Below, in pieces: positions 44,201-54,253 of a stretch of DNA of 64,000 bases (position 1 is its first letter; the number at the start of each line of letters is the position of its first letter). Both the position numbers and the translations under genes were made by a program. The stretch comes from Alteripontixanthobacter muriae (GTDB taxonomy: Bacteria > Pseudomonadota > Alphaproteobacteria > Sphingomonadales > Sphingomonadaceae), in assembly GCF_013336795.1 (NCBI RefSeq), contig NZ_JAAFZT010000017.1:1-64000 (forward strand). The letters are read 5' to 3'. The notes below the pieces were generated by a model. The model made no database searches. It saw nothing but the letters and a program-made list of their open reading frames with translations, and had not been told where the DNA came from.

Positions 44201-45658
44201 ATGAATGTGGCCGCCACCCTTCCGGCGCCGGTGAGGGCAGCCGAACCGCTGCCGCTGAAACTGAAACTGGTCCATGGGTTCGGCGCGGTTGCGTTCGGGG
44301 TGAAGGATAACGGCTTTTCCGTCTTCCTGCTCATCTTCTACAACCAGGTGCTAGGGATGGAGGCGAGCCTCGTCAGTCTGGCGCTGATGCTGGCACTGAT
44401 GATCGATGCCTTCATCGACCCGATGCTCGGAAATCTGTCGGACCGCACCTACACCAAGTGGGGCCGACGCCTGCCTTGGCTCTATGCAGCCGCCCTGCCG
44501 CTCGCAATCGCCTGGACGGTGCTGTGGTCGCCGCCGCTGGATAGCGTGCCGACATTCTGGCAGCTGCTGGCCGTGGCCGTGGCGGTGCGGCTCTGCCTTT
44601 CGGCAGTTGAAGTTCCCTCGGCGGCCTTGGTGCCGGAATTGACGCTGGATTATGACGAGCGGACCGATCTGTTCCGCTATCGCGCGCTGTTCGGCTGGAT
44701 GGGCGGATTGCTGATGTTGCTGCTGGCTTATCAGGTCTTCCTGAAAGGCGGCTTGCTGGAGGCGGAAGGCTATGCCGCTTTTGGTCTGTTCGGCGCGGGA
44801 TTGATGCTGGTGGCGACGGTGTTTTCCGCGCTGGGCCAGCACCGCCGCATCGCGCATCTGCCTGCGATCAAGCCACCGCCCTTTTCGCTCAAGGTCGCTT
44901 TCTCGGAAATCCGCGAAGCCTTTGCCGAGCGCGCATTCCTGATTCTGGCCGCAGGTGCCGTCGCCGCCTATATTGGCCAGGGACTCACCTTCGCCTTTAC
45001 GAATTATCTCTATCTCTATGTCTGGCAGTTCGGCACCGGCGCCTTCGTGTATTACCCGCTGGTGCTGTTCGCCAGCATCGTCGCCGTTTTCGTTTCGGTG
45101 GGCGCCATGCACCGGCGCTGGGGCAAGGCGAAGGCAGCGGCGTGGGCGGCCATCGTGGGCGTGATCCTGTGGCTGACGCCTTACACGCTGTTTCTGGCGG
45201 GGTTCTGGCCCGAGGCCGGCTCCACCCTCTCCACCGCGCTGGTCTTCGCCTTCCTGTTCTTTGCCAACTGGATGACCGTAACGACCCTTCTGTCCAGTTC
45301 CAGCATGGTCGCCGAGATCGTCGAGGCCTTCCAGCAGCGGACTGGCAGGCGGGCGGAAGGATCGTTCTATTCCGGCAACTGGTTCGTGCAGAAATGCGCC
45401 GGCGGGGTTGGAATCTTTCTCGCCGGTTTGATCCTCGATGCCGCGGGCCTGCCAGCCGGAGCCGAACCCGGCTCCGTCGCGCCCGCGGTGGTCGACAGGA
45501 TGGTGCTGTTCTACGGCGTCATCTCACTCGTGCTCGCCCTGGCTTCCGCCTTCTGGTTCGCCCGTTTTCCAATTTCGCGTGAGGATCACGAGGAACGCTT
45601 GGGCGCGCTGGATGCTGCGGCGCGCGGCAACCCCGCCTCGACCGTAACCCGGCCCTAG
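44201..45658 (+). CDS. MFS symporter of the glycoside-pentoside-hexuronide (GPH) type
   Basis: The product has 485 residues from ATG 44201, with about 12 predicted transmembrane segments. The first cytoplasmic-loop motif [15 protein letters not shown] and the preceding [15 protein letters not shown] mark the MelB-like GPH family of Na+/H+ symporters. The family carries sugars, but relatives next to acyl-CoA dehydrogenases may carry other compounds, so the substrate is open. GAGAGG lies 11 nt before the start. Confidence 0.88.
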   Translation: MNVAATLPAPVRAAEPLPLKLKLVHGFGAVAFGVKDNGFSVFLLIFYNQVLGMEASLVSLALMLALMIDAFIDPMLGNLSDRTYTKWGRRLPWLYAAALPLAIAWTVLWSPPLDSVPTFWQLLAVAVAVRLCLSAVEVPSAALVPELTLDYDERTDLFRYRALFGWMGGLLMLLLAYQVFLKGGLLEAEGYAAFGLFGAGLMLVATVFSALGQHRRIAHLPAIKPPPFSLKVAFSEIREAFAERAFLILAAGAVAAYIGQGLTFAFTNYLYLYVWQFGTGAFVYYPLVLFASIVAVFVSVGAMHRRWGKAKAAAWAAIVGVILWLTPYTLFLAGFWPEAGSTLSTALVFAFLFFANWMTVTTLLSSSSMVAEIVEAFQQRTGRRAEGSFYSGNWFVQKCAGGVGIFLAGLILDAAGLPAGAEPGSVAPAVVDRMVLFYGVISLVLALASAFWFARFPISREDHEERLGALDAAARGNPASTVTRP

Positions 45659-45738
45659 ATATCGCATTCGCACCGGCTCCACCTTGCCATTCACCTGATC
45701 CGCCGCCACTCTGCGGCGCAGAAACGAGGAAACAGATC

Positions 45739-47058
45739 ATGGAATTCGACCTTTCAGACCGCCAGCAGCATTGGCGCGACCGCGTTCGCAAGTTCATCGC
45801 CGACAATGTGCGCCCCCGTCACAAGGACTACCTGTCGCAGCAGGCCGAAGGCGACCGCTGGAAAGTTTTGCCCGTGATCGAGGAGGAGAAGGAAAAGGCC
45901 AAGGCGCTCGGCATCTGGAACCTGTTCATGCCGCCGCGTTCCGGCCGCGCCCATGTGGATGATTCCTTCGAATTCGACGGCCCTGGCCTCACCAACCTCG
46001 AATATGCGCTCTGCGCCGAGGAAATGGGCCGCATCGGCTGGGCGAGCGAGTTGTTCAACTGCTCCGCGCCCGACACCGGCAACATGGAAGTGCTGCATCG
46101 CTACGGCACGCGCGATCAGAAGGACGAATGGCTGAAGCCGCTCATGGAAGGGGAAATCCGTTCCGCCTTCCTGATGACGGAACCCGACGTAGCATCGTCC
46201 GACGCGACCAATATCGAATGCTCGATCAAGCGGGATGGCGACGAATATGTCATCAATGGCCGCAAATGGTGGTCGAGCGGTGCCGGCGATCCGCGCTGCA
46301 AGGTCGCTATCGTGATGGGCAAGACCGATTTCGAGGCCGACCGCCATTCGCAGCAGAGCATGATCCTGATGCCGCTCGATGCCGAAGGCGTGACCATCGA
46401 ACGCCATCTTCCCGTCTTCGGCTATGACGATGCGCCGCACGGGCACATGGAAATCGCGCTGAAGGACGTGCGCGTGCCCGCCCGCAACCTGCTGCTTGGC
46501 GAAGGGCGCGGGTTCGAGATCGCGCAGGGCCGCCTCGGGCCGGGCCGCATTCACCATTGCATGCGCACCATCGGCGTTGCCGAAGAGGCGCTGGGCAAGA
46601 TGGCCGAACGCCTGCAGAGCCGCAGCGCCTTCGGCAAGCCGATCTACAAGCATTCGGTCTGGGAAGAACGCGTGGCCCGCGCCCGCATCGACATCGAGAT
46701 GACCCGCCTGCTCTGCCTCAAGGCTGCCGACATGATGGACAAGGCGGGCAACAAGGCTGCCAAACTGGAAATTGCCATGATCAAGGTACAAGCCCCGAAC
46801 ATGGCGCTGCGCATCATCGACGATGCCATCCAGGCGCATGGCGGCGGCGGCGTGTCCGACGATTACGGCCTCGCCAGCGCCTACGCTCACCAGCGCACCC
46901 TGCGCCTGGCGGACGGGCCGGACGAGGTGCATGCACGCTCCATCGCGCGGATGGAATTTGCAAGCCATGCGCCCGATCCTTCGGGCGACAGGAAGATGGG
47001 CACCGGCATGGCCGCAGGCAGCGGCGGCGGGAGCGCCGCGGCGACAGCAAACGCCTGA
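45739..47058 (+). CDS. ACAD11/LvaC-like acyl-CoA dehydrogenase
   Basis: This 439-residue dehydrogenase is of the long ACAD10/11 type: [20 protein letters not shown], the region around [50 protein letters not shown] and [17 protein letters not shown] Gly/Ala/Ser-rich tail ends the protein. In ACAD11, and in LvaC of levulinate catabolism, this fold works with an APH-type kinase on 4-hydroxyacyl-CoAs. Such a kinase gene lies two genes downstream. The gene order supports, but does not prove, the same chemistry. Confidence 0.88.
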   Translation: MEFDLSDRQQHWRDRVRKFIADNVRPRHKDYLSQQAEGDRWKVLPVIEEEKEKAKALGIWNLFMPPRSGRAHVDDSFEFDGPGLTNLEYALCAEEMGRIGWASELFNCSAPDTGNMEVLHRYGTRDQKDEWLKPLMEGEIRSAFLMTEPDVASSDATNIECSIKRDGDEYVINGRKWWSSGAGDPRCKVAIVMGKTDFEADRHSQQSMILMPLDAEGVTIERHLPVFGYDDAPHGHMEIALKDVRVPARNLLLGEGRGFEIAQGRLGPGRIHHCMRTIGVAEEALGKMAERLQSRSAFGKPIYKHSVWEERVARARIDIEMTRLLCLKAADMMDKAGNKAAKLEIAMIKVQAPNMALRIIDDAIQAHGGGGVSDDYGLASAYAHQRTLRLADGPDEVHARSIARMEFASHAPDPSGDRKMGTGMAAGSGGGSAAATANA

Positions 47059-47143
47059 CGCATAGCGCAACTGACTCGCGCGGCCCCTGCCCTGTCCCAG
47101 GCGCAGGCGCCGCGCTGAACTTTTCGAGACAAGAGCGAGAGAC

Positions 47144-48235
47144 ATGAAAGCAGCCATCCTGGAAAAAGCGGGCAGCCCGCTCGAAATCGGCGATCTGTCG
47201 GCGGCCAAGCCCGGCCCGCACGAGGTGCTGATACGCACGTCCGCGTGCGGCCTCTGCCATTCCGACCTTCATTTCATCGACGGTGCCTATCCGCACCCCC
47301 TGCCCGCTGTTCCCGGACACGAGGCCGCTGGCGTGGTCGAAGCTGTGGGCAGTGAGGTGCGCACCGTTGCGCCCGGCGATCACGTAGTGACCTGCCTCTC
47401 GGCATTCTGCGGCCATTGCGAATTCTGTGTGACCGGCCGCATGGCACTGTGCCTCGGCGGCGACACGCGCCGCGCATTGGGTGCCCCGCCGCGCCTGACC
47501 CGCGCGGGTGGCGGCGAAATCGTGAACCAGATGCTGAACCTGTCCGCCTTTGCCGAACAGATGCTGGTCCATGAACATGCCTGCGTTTCCATCGACCGCG
47601 ACATGCCGCTCGACCGCGCCGCCATCATCGGCTGCGCCGTGACAACGGGCGCGGGGGCGATTTTCAACGCCGCTGCCATCGTCCCGGGCGAAACCGTCGC
47701 CATCATCGGCTGCGGCGGCGTGGGCCTTGCCGCCGTGAATGCCGCGAAAATCGCGGGTGCTGGCCGCGTCATTGCCGCCGATCCTATCGCCGAAAAGCGC
47801 GAACTGGCGAAGGTGCTGGGCGCAACCGACGTTGTCGATCCGACAGCCGAGGGCATGACCAAGCAGATCATGGAGATGACCAAGGGCGGCGTGCATCATG
47901 CGATCGAGGCCGTGGGCCGCCAGGCTTCCGCCGATTTCGCCGTCAGCATCCTGCGCCGGGGCGGCACCGCGACGATACTCGGCATGATGCCGCTCGACTG
48001 CAAGGTCGGGCTGGGCGCCATGGATCTGCTGTCGGGCAAGAAGCTGCAGGGTGCGATCATGGGCAACAACCGCTTCCCGGTCGATCTGCCGCGGCTGGTC
48101 GATTTCTACATGCGCGGCCTGCTCGACCTCGACACCATCATCTCCGAACGCATTGAATTGAAGGATGTGAACGAAGGGTTCGAGCGCATGAAAAAGGGTG
48201 ACAGTGCACGCAGCGTCATCGTGTTCGACCAATGA
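47144..48235 (+). CDS. Zinc-dependent alcohol dehydrogenase
   Basis: The 363-residue medium-chain dehydrogenase has catalytic zinc ligands in SACGLCHSDLHF and VPGHEAAGVVE, a structural zinc cluster reduced to CGHCEFC plus one more Cys, and the nucleotide motif IIGCGGVGLAAVNAA. It resembles class III / NDMA-type alcohol dehydrogenases acting on primary or secondary alcohols. It is located between the ACAD11-like and kinase genes and overlaps the latter by ATGA. Confidence 0.92.
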   Translation: MKAAILEKAGSPLEIGDLSAAKPGPHEVLIRTSACGLCHSDLHFIDGAYPHPLPAVPGHEAAGVVEAVGSEVRTVAPGDHVVTCLSAFCGHCEFCVTGRMALCLGGDTRRALGAPPRLTRAGGGEIVNQMLNLSAFAEQMLVHEHACVSIDRDMPLDRAAIIGCAVTTGAGAIFNAAAIVPGETVAIIGCGGVGLAAVNAAKIAGAGRVIAADPIAEKRELAKVLGATDVVDPTAEGMTKQIMEMTKGGVHHAIEAVGRQASADFAVSILRRGGTATILGMMPLDCKVGLGAMDLLSGKKLQGAIMGNNRFPVDLPRLVDFYMRGLLDLDTIISERIELKDVNEGFERMKKGDSARSVIVFDQ

Positions 48236-49311
48236 CCGACACGCCGATCGATGCCGAAAAGGCCTTCACCGGCACTACCGAACCGCAGGGGGAGGACCGG
48301 CTGGACCTCGACCGACTGGCCGAATGGATGCGCGATAATGTCAGCGGCTTCGAGGGGCCGCTGTCACAGGCCAAGTTCAAGGGCGGGCAGTCGAACCCCA
48401 CATACCGCCTGGACAGCCCCAGCGGCAGCTATGTCCTGAGGCGCAAGCCCTTCGGCAAATTGCTGCCTTCCGCCCATGCCGTCGACCGTGAATTTCGCGT
48501 GCAGTCAGGCCTTGAAAAGGTCGGCTTCCCCGTCGCGCCGCAACATGGGCTGTGCGAGGATGAGAGCGTCATTGGCGCCATGTTCTACGTGATGGGAATG
48601 GTCGACGGAAAGACGATCTGGGACGGATCGATGCCCGGTTCAACGCCCGAAATCCGACGACAGACCTATTTTTCGATGGTGGACACGCTTGCCGAACTGC
48701 ACCGGGTTGATCTCGGCGAAGCGTGCCTCGAAAGCTATGGCAAGCCCGGAAATTATTTTGGGCGACAGGTCGAACGCTGGACGAAGCAGTACCGTTTGTC
48801 GGAAACCGAGCGGCTCGAACCCATGGAGCGCCTGATCGAATATCTACCCGCCACTATTCCCGAACAGACCCGCACCAGCGTCGTTCATGGTGATTACCGC
48901 ATCGACAACCTGATTTACGACAAGAACGAGCCCAAAGTGCTGGCGGTGCTGGACTGGGAATTATCCACACTCGGCGACCCTCTCGCTGATTTCACCTATC
49001 TCTGCCTTGCCTGGGTGACGGAGAATGGCGGACGTTCGGGCGTAATGGACCTTGATCGCAAGGCACTCGGGATCCCGGAACTGAACGAGGTCGTCACCCG
49101 CTACTGCGCCGCCACGGACCGCGACGAGGTACCGGACATGAACTGGTACATCGCCTATAATTTCTTCCGCCTGGCGGGCATCATGCAGGGGATCAAGAAG
49201 CGCGTGGCAGACGGGACAGCGTCCAGCGCGCACGCCCGCGCCATGTCGGAACGAGTCGAGCCTCTGGCGCAGACCGCCTGGGACTTTGCGAAAAGAGCGG
49301 GCGCCGAATAG
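48232..49311 (+). CDS. Phosphotransferase of the APH fold (ACAD10/11, LvaA-like kinase)
   Basis: The 359-residue kinase-fold protein has a nucleotide-binding start SQAKFKGGQSNPTYRL, LRRKPFGKLLPSAH, the catalytic loop VVHGDYRIDNLIYD and the metal-binding ILDWELSTLGDP-like segment (LAVLDWELSTLGDPLAD). This is the family fused to ACAD in ACAD10/11 and separate in LvaA, where it phosphorylates the 4-hydroxyl of 4-hydroxyacyl-CoA. It is last in the operon. Its 5' end overlaps the alcohol dehydrogenase stop. Confidence 0.9.
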   Translation: MTDTPIDAEKAFTGTTEPQGEDRLDLDRLAEWMRDNVSGFEGPLSQAKFKGGQSNPTYRLDSPSGSYVLRRKPFGKLLPSAHAVDREFRVQSGLEKVGFPVAPQHGLCEDESVIGAMFYVMGMVDGKTIWDGSMPGSTPEIRRQTYFSMVDTLAELHRVDLGEACLESYGKPGNYFGRQVERWTKQYRLSETERLEPMERLIEYLPATIPEQTRTSVVHGDYRIDNLIYDKNEPKVLAVLDWELSTLGDPLADFTYLCLAWVTENGGRSGVMDLDRKALGIPELNEVVTRYCAATDRDEVPDMNWYIAYNFFRLAGIMQGIKKRVADGTASSAHARAMSERVEPLAQTAWDFAKRAGAE

Positions 49312-49524
49312 TGGGCCCGCTATTTCCCACGTTCACAGGTATATAATCACAGCCTGTCAGCCATGATTTCTGTCAACCGGGGTCAATAGCAACGAGGCTG
49401 ATTAAGGCTCTTGCTTCTAAGTGTGTCACCGCTGCTGCACGCGGAGTATGCCGCATCTGAACAGCAAATCACGTGTCTGGCGACCTTGCGCAGAGGCAGG
49501 CTCAGCCTTCAAAACATCCGCAGT

Positions 49525-51918
49525 CTAGAACTGGCGGTTCCATTTGAGTGCGATGCCTTGATCGTCGGGCAAACTCGAATAATGGCCCGGATCCTTGCGA
49601 TAGAACAGGCTGGCCGATGCATTGCCCGTCCATAGCGGACCGGTCCATGCCAACTCGCCCATCAACTCGCTGCCTTCCGGCGCAAGGCTCATGGCGCGAA
49701 CACCCGAAATGGCGCTCTCCGTCGCGTAATCATAGGCAACAGGCAGTTCGAAGTTCAGCCCGCCGCCAGAGATCCGCAGAGGCTGCGAAACCCGGAAGCC
49801 GAGCGAGTCTCCATTCTTCAAGGCATTGTACCGGGCCAGGTCGAAAGACCATGCATTGCTGGAAAAATCGGAACCTGCGCCGATTGTGCCCGTGCGGTTG
49901 GCTCTGGTGTAGCCCTGCCTGAAGGCTGCCCCCATGCGCCAGCCCGGTGCGAAATCATACCCGGCGGTTGCATCGACAAAGAGGCTGTCCGCCCCGGTCG
50001 CGCCCAGCGCATCGTGGAAATACGCCCCCAGCACCGTCTCGTCCTCGGCCAGCCAGTTGAGGCCGAGCGTGGCCTCGACATCGCCGAAGCGGCGGTCAGC
50101 CGTCAGCGCGAAAGTGCGAGCGCCGAATTTTTCCCGGTCGCGGCGCAGGCTGCCGGTGCTCTGACGAAAATTGCCCAGCCAGGCCTCGCCCTGCTGTGCG
50201 CTGACCGTCAGGCCCCATTCGCCGAGGCTGCGGCGCATGGCGAAGGATGCGTCGCCGCTCTCGATGAAGCCATTGTCACCCTGTGCGCTGCCCGCGATCA
50301 GGAAAGCGGGACGGCTCTGCCCCTGCATCTGCGCGACCAGCCCGCTGGCTCCTTCGCCGAAAGCGAAACCGGCCTGCAGATCGGGCGCGATCTTCATCGC
50401 GATGCGGGCGGCGAGCACCTGCGCGATCTCGGCATCGTCCTGCGACAGGCGCAACTGCCCCGTCCACAATGCGCCGTCCCGAGCAGGCGAATCGCCAATG
50501 CGGAAGGCCATCGCGACATCCGCATTGCCGCCTGAGACGTGACGGCCTTTGCGTGCAAGCGCGGCCTCGAGCCGGGGCCGCAGGGCTGCGCTTTTCGCGC
50601 GCGAGGAGAAATCAAATTCATAAGCACGTTTGTATTTGTCGAGCAGGACGGCCTTGACCGGGTCACGCGAAAGCGCATCGCCCATGGGCCCGGATGCGAC
50701 GCCCGTATCATCGCCCAGCGGAACAACATCGGTGGTGCCGGCCAGAGTTGTGGCACCGGCAGGAGCGAATGCGCGCGCGATGTCCAGGACACCCCGGCCA
50801 TAGATCGCGTCGGCCCCGGCAGCGCCCGCATCGCGCGCACTGTCGAGCAGGATCGAAACGATATCCGCACCCGTAAGATTGGGAAACGCCTGCTTCAGCA
50901 GGGCCACCGCACCCGAAACCTGCGGCGCGGAAAAGCTGGTGCCGGAGAACAGCGTCACGAAGCGGTCGCCGTTCTCGTCGGTGGTGATGAATAATTCTCC
51001 GTCCTGATAGACGCAGCATATCCGCTGCCCACGCGCCGTGAGATAGGATGTGGCGAGCGCCCCGGCCTTGTTGCTGAAGGGCGAGATGACGCCATTGTCA
51101 TCCACAGAACCGACGATGATGACATTGCTGCCACCCGACTCGAGAATGCTGGCGGCGAAGGGGTCAGGCTGATCCGGGTCTATGTCCGGTTCGGTCGATT
51201 CCCCGTCATTCCCAGCCGAAACGATCAGGACGACGCCGCGTGCTGAGGCACGCGCCACTGCGGTTCGCACGATGTTGCTGATTCCGCCTCCGCCAAGGCT
51301 GAAATTGATGACCGTTGCGCCCGCGCCCACAGCGCGGTCGATTCCGGCTGCGATGGCTGTCGAATTGAAAGTGCAGCCGAGCGAGGCATCTTCTGGATCC
51401 TCTTCCGCACAGCTGCCGGGGGTGTCGGCCCGCAGCGCGATGATCGTGGAATTATAGGCGATCCCCACTACGCCGGTGGAGTTGCGTGCTGCGGCGGCGA
51501 CCAGAGCCACGTTGGTGCCGTGGTCGTCTTCCTGCTGTGCCGTGCGATTTCCGGCTACATCGGCAGAAGCAGGGTCGATCCTGCCGGCAAATTCAGGATT
51601 GTCGAGATCGATGCCAGTGTCGATGATCGCGATCTTGGACCCCGTACCCGTCACGCCGCGCGACCATGCGGTCACAGCATTGTGGAAAGCCGGGCCCTCC
51701 GATCGACGAAATTCCGCCGTATCGAAAACCGCTGCAGGTGTTGGCGTGGGGGTCGGCGCGGGAGTTGGCACCGGGCTGGGCGTGGGCGTGGGTGAAGGAA
51801 CGGGTGTGCTTATGACCCGTCCGCCCGAACCGCCGCCGCCGCAGGCCGACAGAATGGCAACAGCGGCACAGGTGGCACCTACGCGCAGGCGCAGGCTGGA
51901 ACGGTAAGAATGGTTCAT
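49525..51918 (-). CDS. S8 (subtilisin-like) autotransporter serine protease
   Basis: The 797-residue product has a lipoprotein-like signal (VGATCAAVAILSAC, Cys26), a Gly/Ser run, a Pro-Thr-Pro-Ser repeat linker (about 40-63) and a subtilase domain with the triad Asp100 (IAIIDTGID), His133 (EDDHGTNVA) and Ser328 (GTSFSAPQVSG), plus the oxyanion Asn in SAGND. The C-terminal 350 residues are beta-strand rich and end in Trp-Asn-Arg-Gln-Phe, the terminal aromatic of an outer-membrane autotransporter barrel. A protease exposed at the cell surface is expected. Divergent from dapD. Confidence 0.9.
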   Translation of the reverse strand: MNHSYRSSLRLRVGATCAAVAILSACGGGGSGGRVISTPVPSPTPTPSPVPTPAPTPTPTPAAVFDTAEFRRSEGPAFHNAVTAWSRGVTGTGSKIAIIDTGIDLDNPEFAGRIDPASADVAGNRTAQQEDDHGTNVALVAAAARNSTGVVGIAYNSTIIALRADTPGSCAEEDPEDASLGCTFNSTAIAAGIDRAVGAGATVINFSLGGGGISNIVRTAVARASARGVVLIVSAGNDGESTEPDIDPDQPDPFAASILESGGSNVIIVGSVDDNGVISPFSNKAGALATSYLTARGQRICCVYQDGELFITTDENGDRFVTLFSGTSFSAPQVSGAVALLKQAFPNLTGADIVSILLDSARDAGAAGADAIYGRGVLDIARAFAPAGATTLAGTTDVVPLGDDTGVASGPMGDALSRDPVKAVLLDKYKRAYEFDFSSRAKSAALRPRLEAALARKGRHVSGGNADVAMAFRIGDSPARDGALWTGQLRLSQDDAEIAQVLAARIAMKIAPDLQAGFAFGEGASGLVAQMQGQSRPAFLIAGSAQGDNGFIESGDASFAMRRSLGEWGLTVSAQQGEAWLGNFRQSTGSLRRDREKFGARTFALTADRRFGDVEATLGLNWLAEDETVLGAYFHDALGATGADSLFVDATAGYDFAPGWRMGAAFRQGYTRANRTGTIGAGSDFSSNAWSFDLARYNALKNGDSLGFRVSQPLRISGGGLNFELPVAYDYATESAISGVRAMSLAPEGSELMGELAWTGPLWTGNASASLFYRKDPGHYSSLPDDQGIALKWNRQF

Positions 51919-52127
51919 ACGGTGCGACTCTCCTCCATATCGCTTATCCGATTTTCCCTAACCATATCATGAATAATCAAATTCTTGCGAAAGCAAATCG
52001 TAGCTCATACGCAAGGCGGTCTCCTGCGCTGAACCGCCAGTATCTTGCCCCCTTCCCGCTGCACCGCTAGCAACCTCGCGAAATGCGTTGAATGCGCGTG
52101 AATGCCTCTTGGAAGGAATAGTTGATA

Positions 52128-52967
52128 ATGCCCACTCACCTGCAGGCCGCGATCGAGAAAGCCTGGGACGAACGCGCCGATGTCACGCCGCAAAGTACCG
52201 CGATCCGCGGCGATGTCGAACAGGCGCTTGCCATGCTCGATTCCGGCGAGGCACGGGTTGCCGAACCCGATGGCGAAGGCGGCTGGAAGGTCAATCAATG
52301 GCTTAAGAAGGCGGTGCTGCTTTCCTTCCGCCTCTACGACAATCAGATCGTGGACTTGGGAGCCGCCGGCGCGCCCGCATTCGACAAGGTGTCATCGAAA
52401 TTCGCCGGATGGGATACAGCCCGCTTCCGCGAAGCCGGGTTTCGCGTGGTGCCTGGCGCCGTGGCCCGGCGCGGCAGCCATATCGGCAAGGGAACGGTGC
52501 TGATGCCAAGCTTCGTCAACATCGGCGCCTATGTCGATGAAGGAACCATGGTCGACACCTGGGCCACTGTCGGAAGCTGCGCCCAGATCGGCAGGAACGT
52601 CCATATTTCGGGCGGTGCGGGCATCGGCGGAGTGCTGGAACCCCTTCAGGCGGGTCCGGTCATCATCGAGGACGGCGCTTTCATCGGCGCGCGTTCGGAA
52701 GTGGCCGAAGGCGTTGTCGTGGGCGAAGGCGCAGTGCTTTCTATGGGCGTCTACCTGGGTGCTTCGACAAAGATCGTCGATCGGGCGAGCGGCGAGGTTC
52801 ATATCGGCCGGGTACCGCCCTACGCCGTTGTCGTGCCCGGCACGACGCCGGGCAAGCCCATGCCCGACGGATCGCCCGGGCCGTCGCTCTATTGCGCTGT
52901 CATCGTGAAGGTCGTCGACGCCCGCACACGCGAAAAAACCGCGATCAACGAATTGCTGCGCGACTGA
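52128..52967 (+). CDS. dapD: Tetrahydrodipicolinate N-succinyltransferase
   Basis: The 279-residue left-handed beta-helix acyltransferase of lysine and diaminopimelate synthesis shows an N-terminal helical domain ([15 protein letters not shown]), then hexapeptide repeats: [32 protein letters not shown] and [33 protein letters not shown] place the start at ATG 52128; a TTG two codons earlier sits better relative to GGAAGGA and cannot be excluded. DapD succinylates tetrahydrodipicolinate using succinyl-CoA. Confidence 0.95.
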   Translation: MPTHLQAAIEKAWDERADVTPQSTAIRGDVEQALAMLDSGEARVAEPDGEGGWKVNQWLKKAVLLSFRLYDNQIVDLGAAGAPAFDKVSSKFAGWDTARFREAGFRVVPGAVARRGSHIGKGTVLMPSFVNIGAYVDEGTMVDTWATVGSCAQIGRNVHISGGAGIGGVLEPLQAGPVIIEDGAFIGARSEVAEGVVVGEGAVLSMGVYLGASTKIVDRASGEVHIGRVPPYAVVVPGTTPGKPMPDGSPGPSLYCAVIVKVVDARTREKTAINELLRD

Positions 52968-53065
52968 TCGCCTGTGCTGACGCAGACCCGTGCCGGAACG
53001 TTCGCCGTTCTGGGCGGTAATATTATCAAGCGGGATCGCAACGAATATCCCGGAGGGACATAAAG

Positions 53066-53404
53066 ATGAGCGACGAAAGATTGAACAACGGCAACCGCGA
53101 AGTGCACATCAACGAAACGGAAGCCAGCGGCGGCTCGAAAGAAGGCGTCGTTCGCTGGGTGCTGCTCGGCGGCTTGCTGCTGGTCATCGTCCTGCTCTCG
53201 ATCATCTGGATAACCGGAGCGTTGAGCCAGGGCGAAGTGGAAAGCGAAGCGACCGTTTCCGGCACCATCGATGCGATGGATGCAGGCGAGGAAGGCACTG
53301 TAGGCACCAACACCGACAGCATCATCATGCAGAACGAAGCTATTGGCGATGGTGAACCCAACCCGGAAGTCCCCGATGTCGAACAGGATGTCATTCCGAA
53401 TTGA
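53066..53404 (+). CDS. Small single-span membrane protein
   Basis: The 112-residue product has a hydrophilic N-terminus, one transmembrane helix (WVLLGGLLLVIVLLSIIWIT, about 31-50) and an acidic, probably periplasmic tail (EVESEATVSGTIDAMDAGEEG...). CGGAGGG lies well placed before the ATG. It heads a run of small stress-type genes. I do not recognise the family. Confidence 0.75.
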   Translation: MSDERLNNGNREVHINETEASGGSKEGVVRWVLLGGLLLVIVLLSIIWITGALSQGEVESEATVSGTIDAMDAGEEGTVGTNTDSIIMQNEAIGDGEPNPEVPDVEQDVIPN

Positions 53405-53452
53405 GGGCAGCCCGGCCGGCGGGTTGAGACGCACCAGAAAGGCTTGAACATC

Positions 53453-53677
53453 ATGAGCAATTCAAATTCGTACCAGACCGGCGACAAGGTCAAGTGGGAA
53501 TGGGGCAGCGGCGAAGGTACGGGCAAGATATCCGAACGCTTCACCCGCGATGTCGAACGCACGATCAAGGGTTCGAAGATCAAGCGCAACGGCAGCCAGG
53601 ACGATCCTGCCTATCTGATCAAGCAGGACGATGGCGATGAAGTCCTGAAGCTCGGGTCGGAACTGAAGAAGGATTGA
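53453..53677 (+). CDS. DUF2945 (Tudor-like) protein
   Basis: The 74-residue product shows the DUF2945 pattern of a short beta-barrel: YQTGDKVKWEWGSGEGTGKI, then DDPAYLIKQDDGDEVLKLGSEL. The ATG at 53453 is preferred over an upstream TTG. Such proteins occur widely in bacterial stress gene groups; molecular function is unknown. It is separated from the next gene by 3 nt. Confidence 0.85.
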   Translation: MSNSNSYQTGDKVKWEWGSGEGTGKISERFTRDVERTIKGSKIKRNGSQDDPAYLIKQDDGDEVLKLGSELKKD

Positions 53678-53680
53678 ATC

Positions 53681-53872
53681 ATGCCCGCAAAGTCGAAAGC
53701 ACAGCAGAAAGCGGCAGGAGCGGCCCTTTCAGCCAAGCGTGGCGACACCAAGGTCTCCGATTTGCAGGGCGCGTCCAGGCAGATGTACGATTCCATGTCC
53801 GAAGACGAGCTTGAAGACTACGCAAGTACGGAGCGTAGCGACCTTCCCGATAAGTTGGATGGCGACGACTGA
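53681..53872 (+). CDS. DUF3008 family protein
   Basis: The 63-residue product begins MPAKSKAQQKAAGAALSAKR, the hallmark start of DUF3008, followed by ASRQMYDSMSEDELEDYAST and an acidic end. It is fully hydrophilic, probably disordered or helical and cytoplasmic. The family is common in Alphaproteobacteria stress regulons; biochemical role unknown. Same transcript as the DUF2945 gene. Confidence 0.88.
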   Translation: MPAKSKAQQKAAGAALSAKRGDTKVSDLQGASRQMYDSMSEDELEDYASTERSDLPDKLDGDD

Positions 53873-53912
53873 ACTTGCCCCCGCACGATGGTGAAGTACA
53901 GGACGATCTGAA

Positions 53913-54251
53913 ATGGACGATGACAAGAAGGCCGAGGTCTATTCCGAATTCACGGACTGCGTGAACATGCAGCCCAAGGAGTTGGAGGAATGGCTTGAAA
54001 CCGACGAATTCAAATCGGTCGGCGACTCCGACAGCGGGGAAAGCACCGGCCACGCATCCGGTCGCCGCATCGTCGAAATCAAGCGCACGAAGAAGGCGGA
54101 ACTCACAGACGACCAGTACAAGCACATGCAGAAGGTCGTCGGCTACGCTCACCGCCACCTCGCGCAGAAGCCCGACAGCGACATCGCCGATAGTAACTGG
54201 CGCTACAGCCTCATGAACTGGGGTCACGACCCCTGCAAGGATGATGGATAA
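53913..54251 (+). CDS. DUF3140 family protein
   Basis: The 112-residue product carries the DUF3140 stretches NMQPKELEEWLETDEFKSVG, GRRIVEIKRTKKAELTDDQY and VVGYAHRHLAQKP, ending in NWRYSLMNWGHDP. It is small, soluble and of unknown function. The next gene (DUF427) starts 2 nt after its stop, so the two are translated together. Confidence 0.88.
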   Translation: MDDDKKAEVYSEFTDCVNMQPKELEEWLETDEFKSVGDSDSGESTGHASGRRIVEIKRTKKAELTDDQYKHMQKVVGYAHRHLAQKPDSDIADSNWRYSLMNWGHDPCKDDG

Positions 54252-54253
54252 TC

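Noticed and set aside
45754-47238. 494-codon minus-strand ORF, and the 472-codon one at 46814-48232
   Set aside because: Both are antisense to the ACAD11-like and alcohol dehydrogenase genes and show only repetitive His/Arg/Ala composition.
52995-53018. EcfG promoter before the small membrane protein gene at 53066
   Set aside because: GGAAC is present, but no GTT occurs at 16-17 bp spacing.
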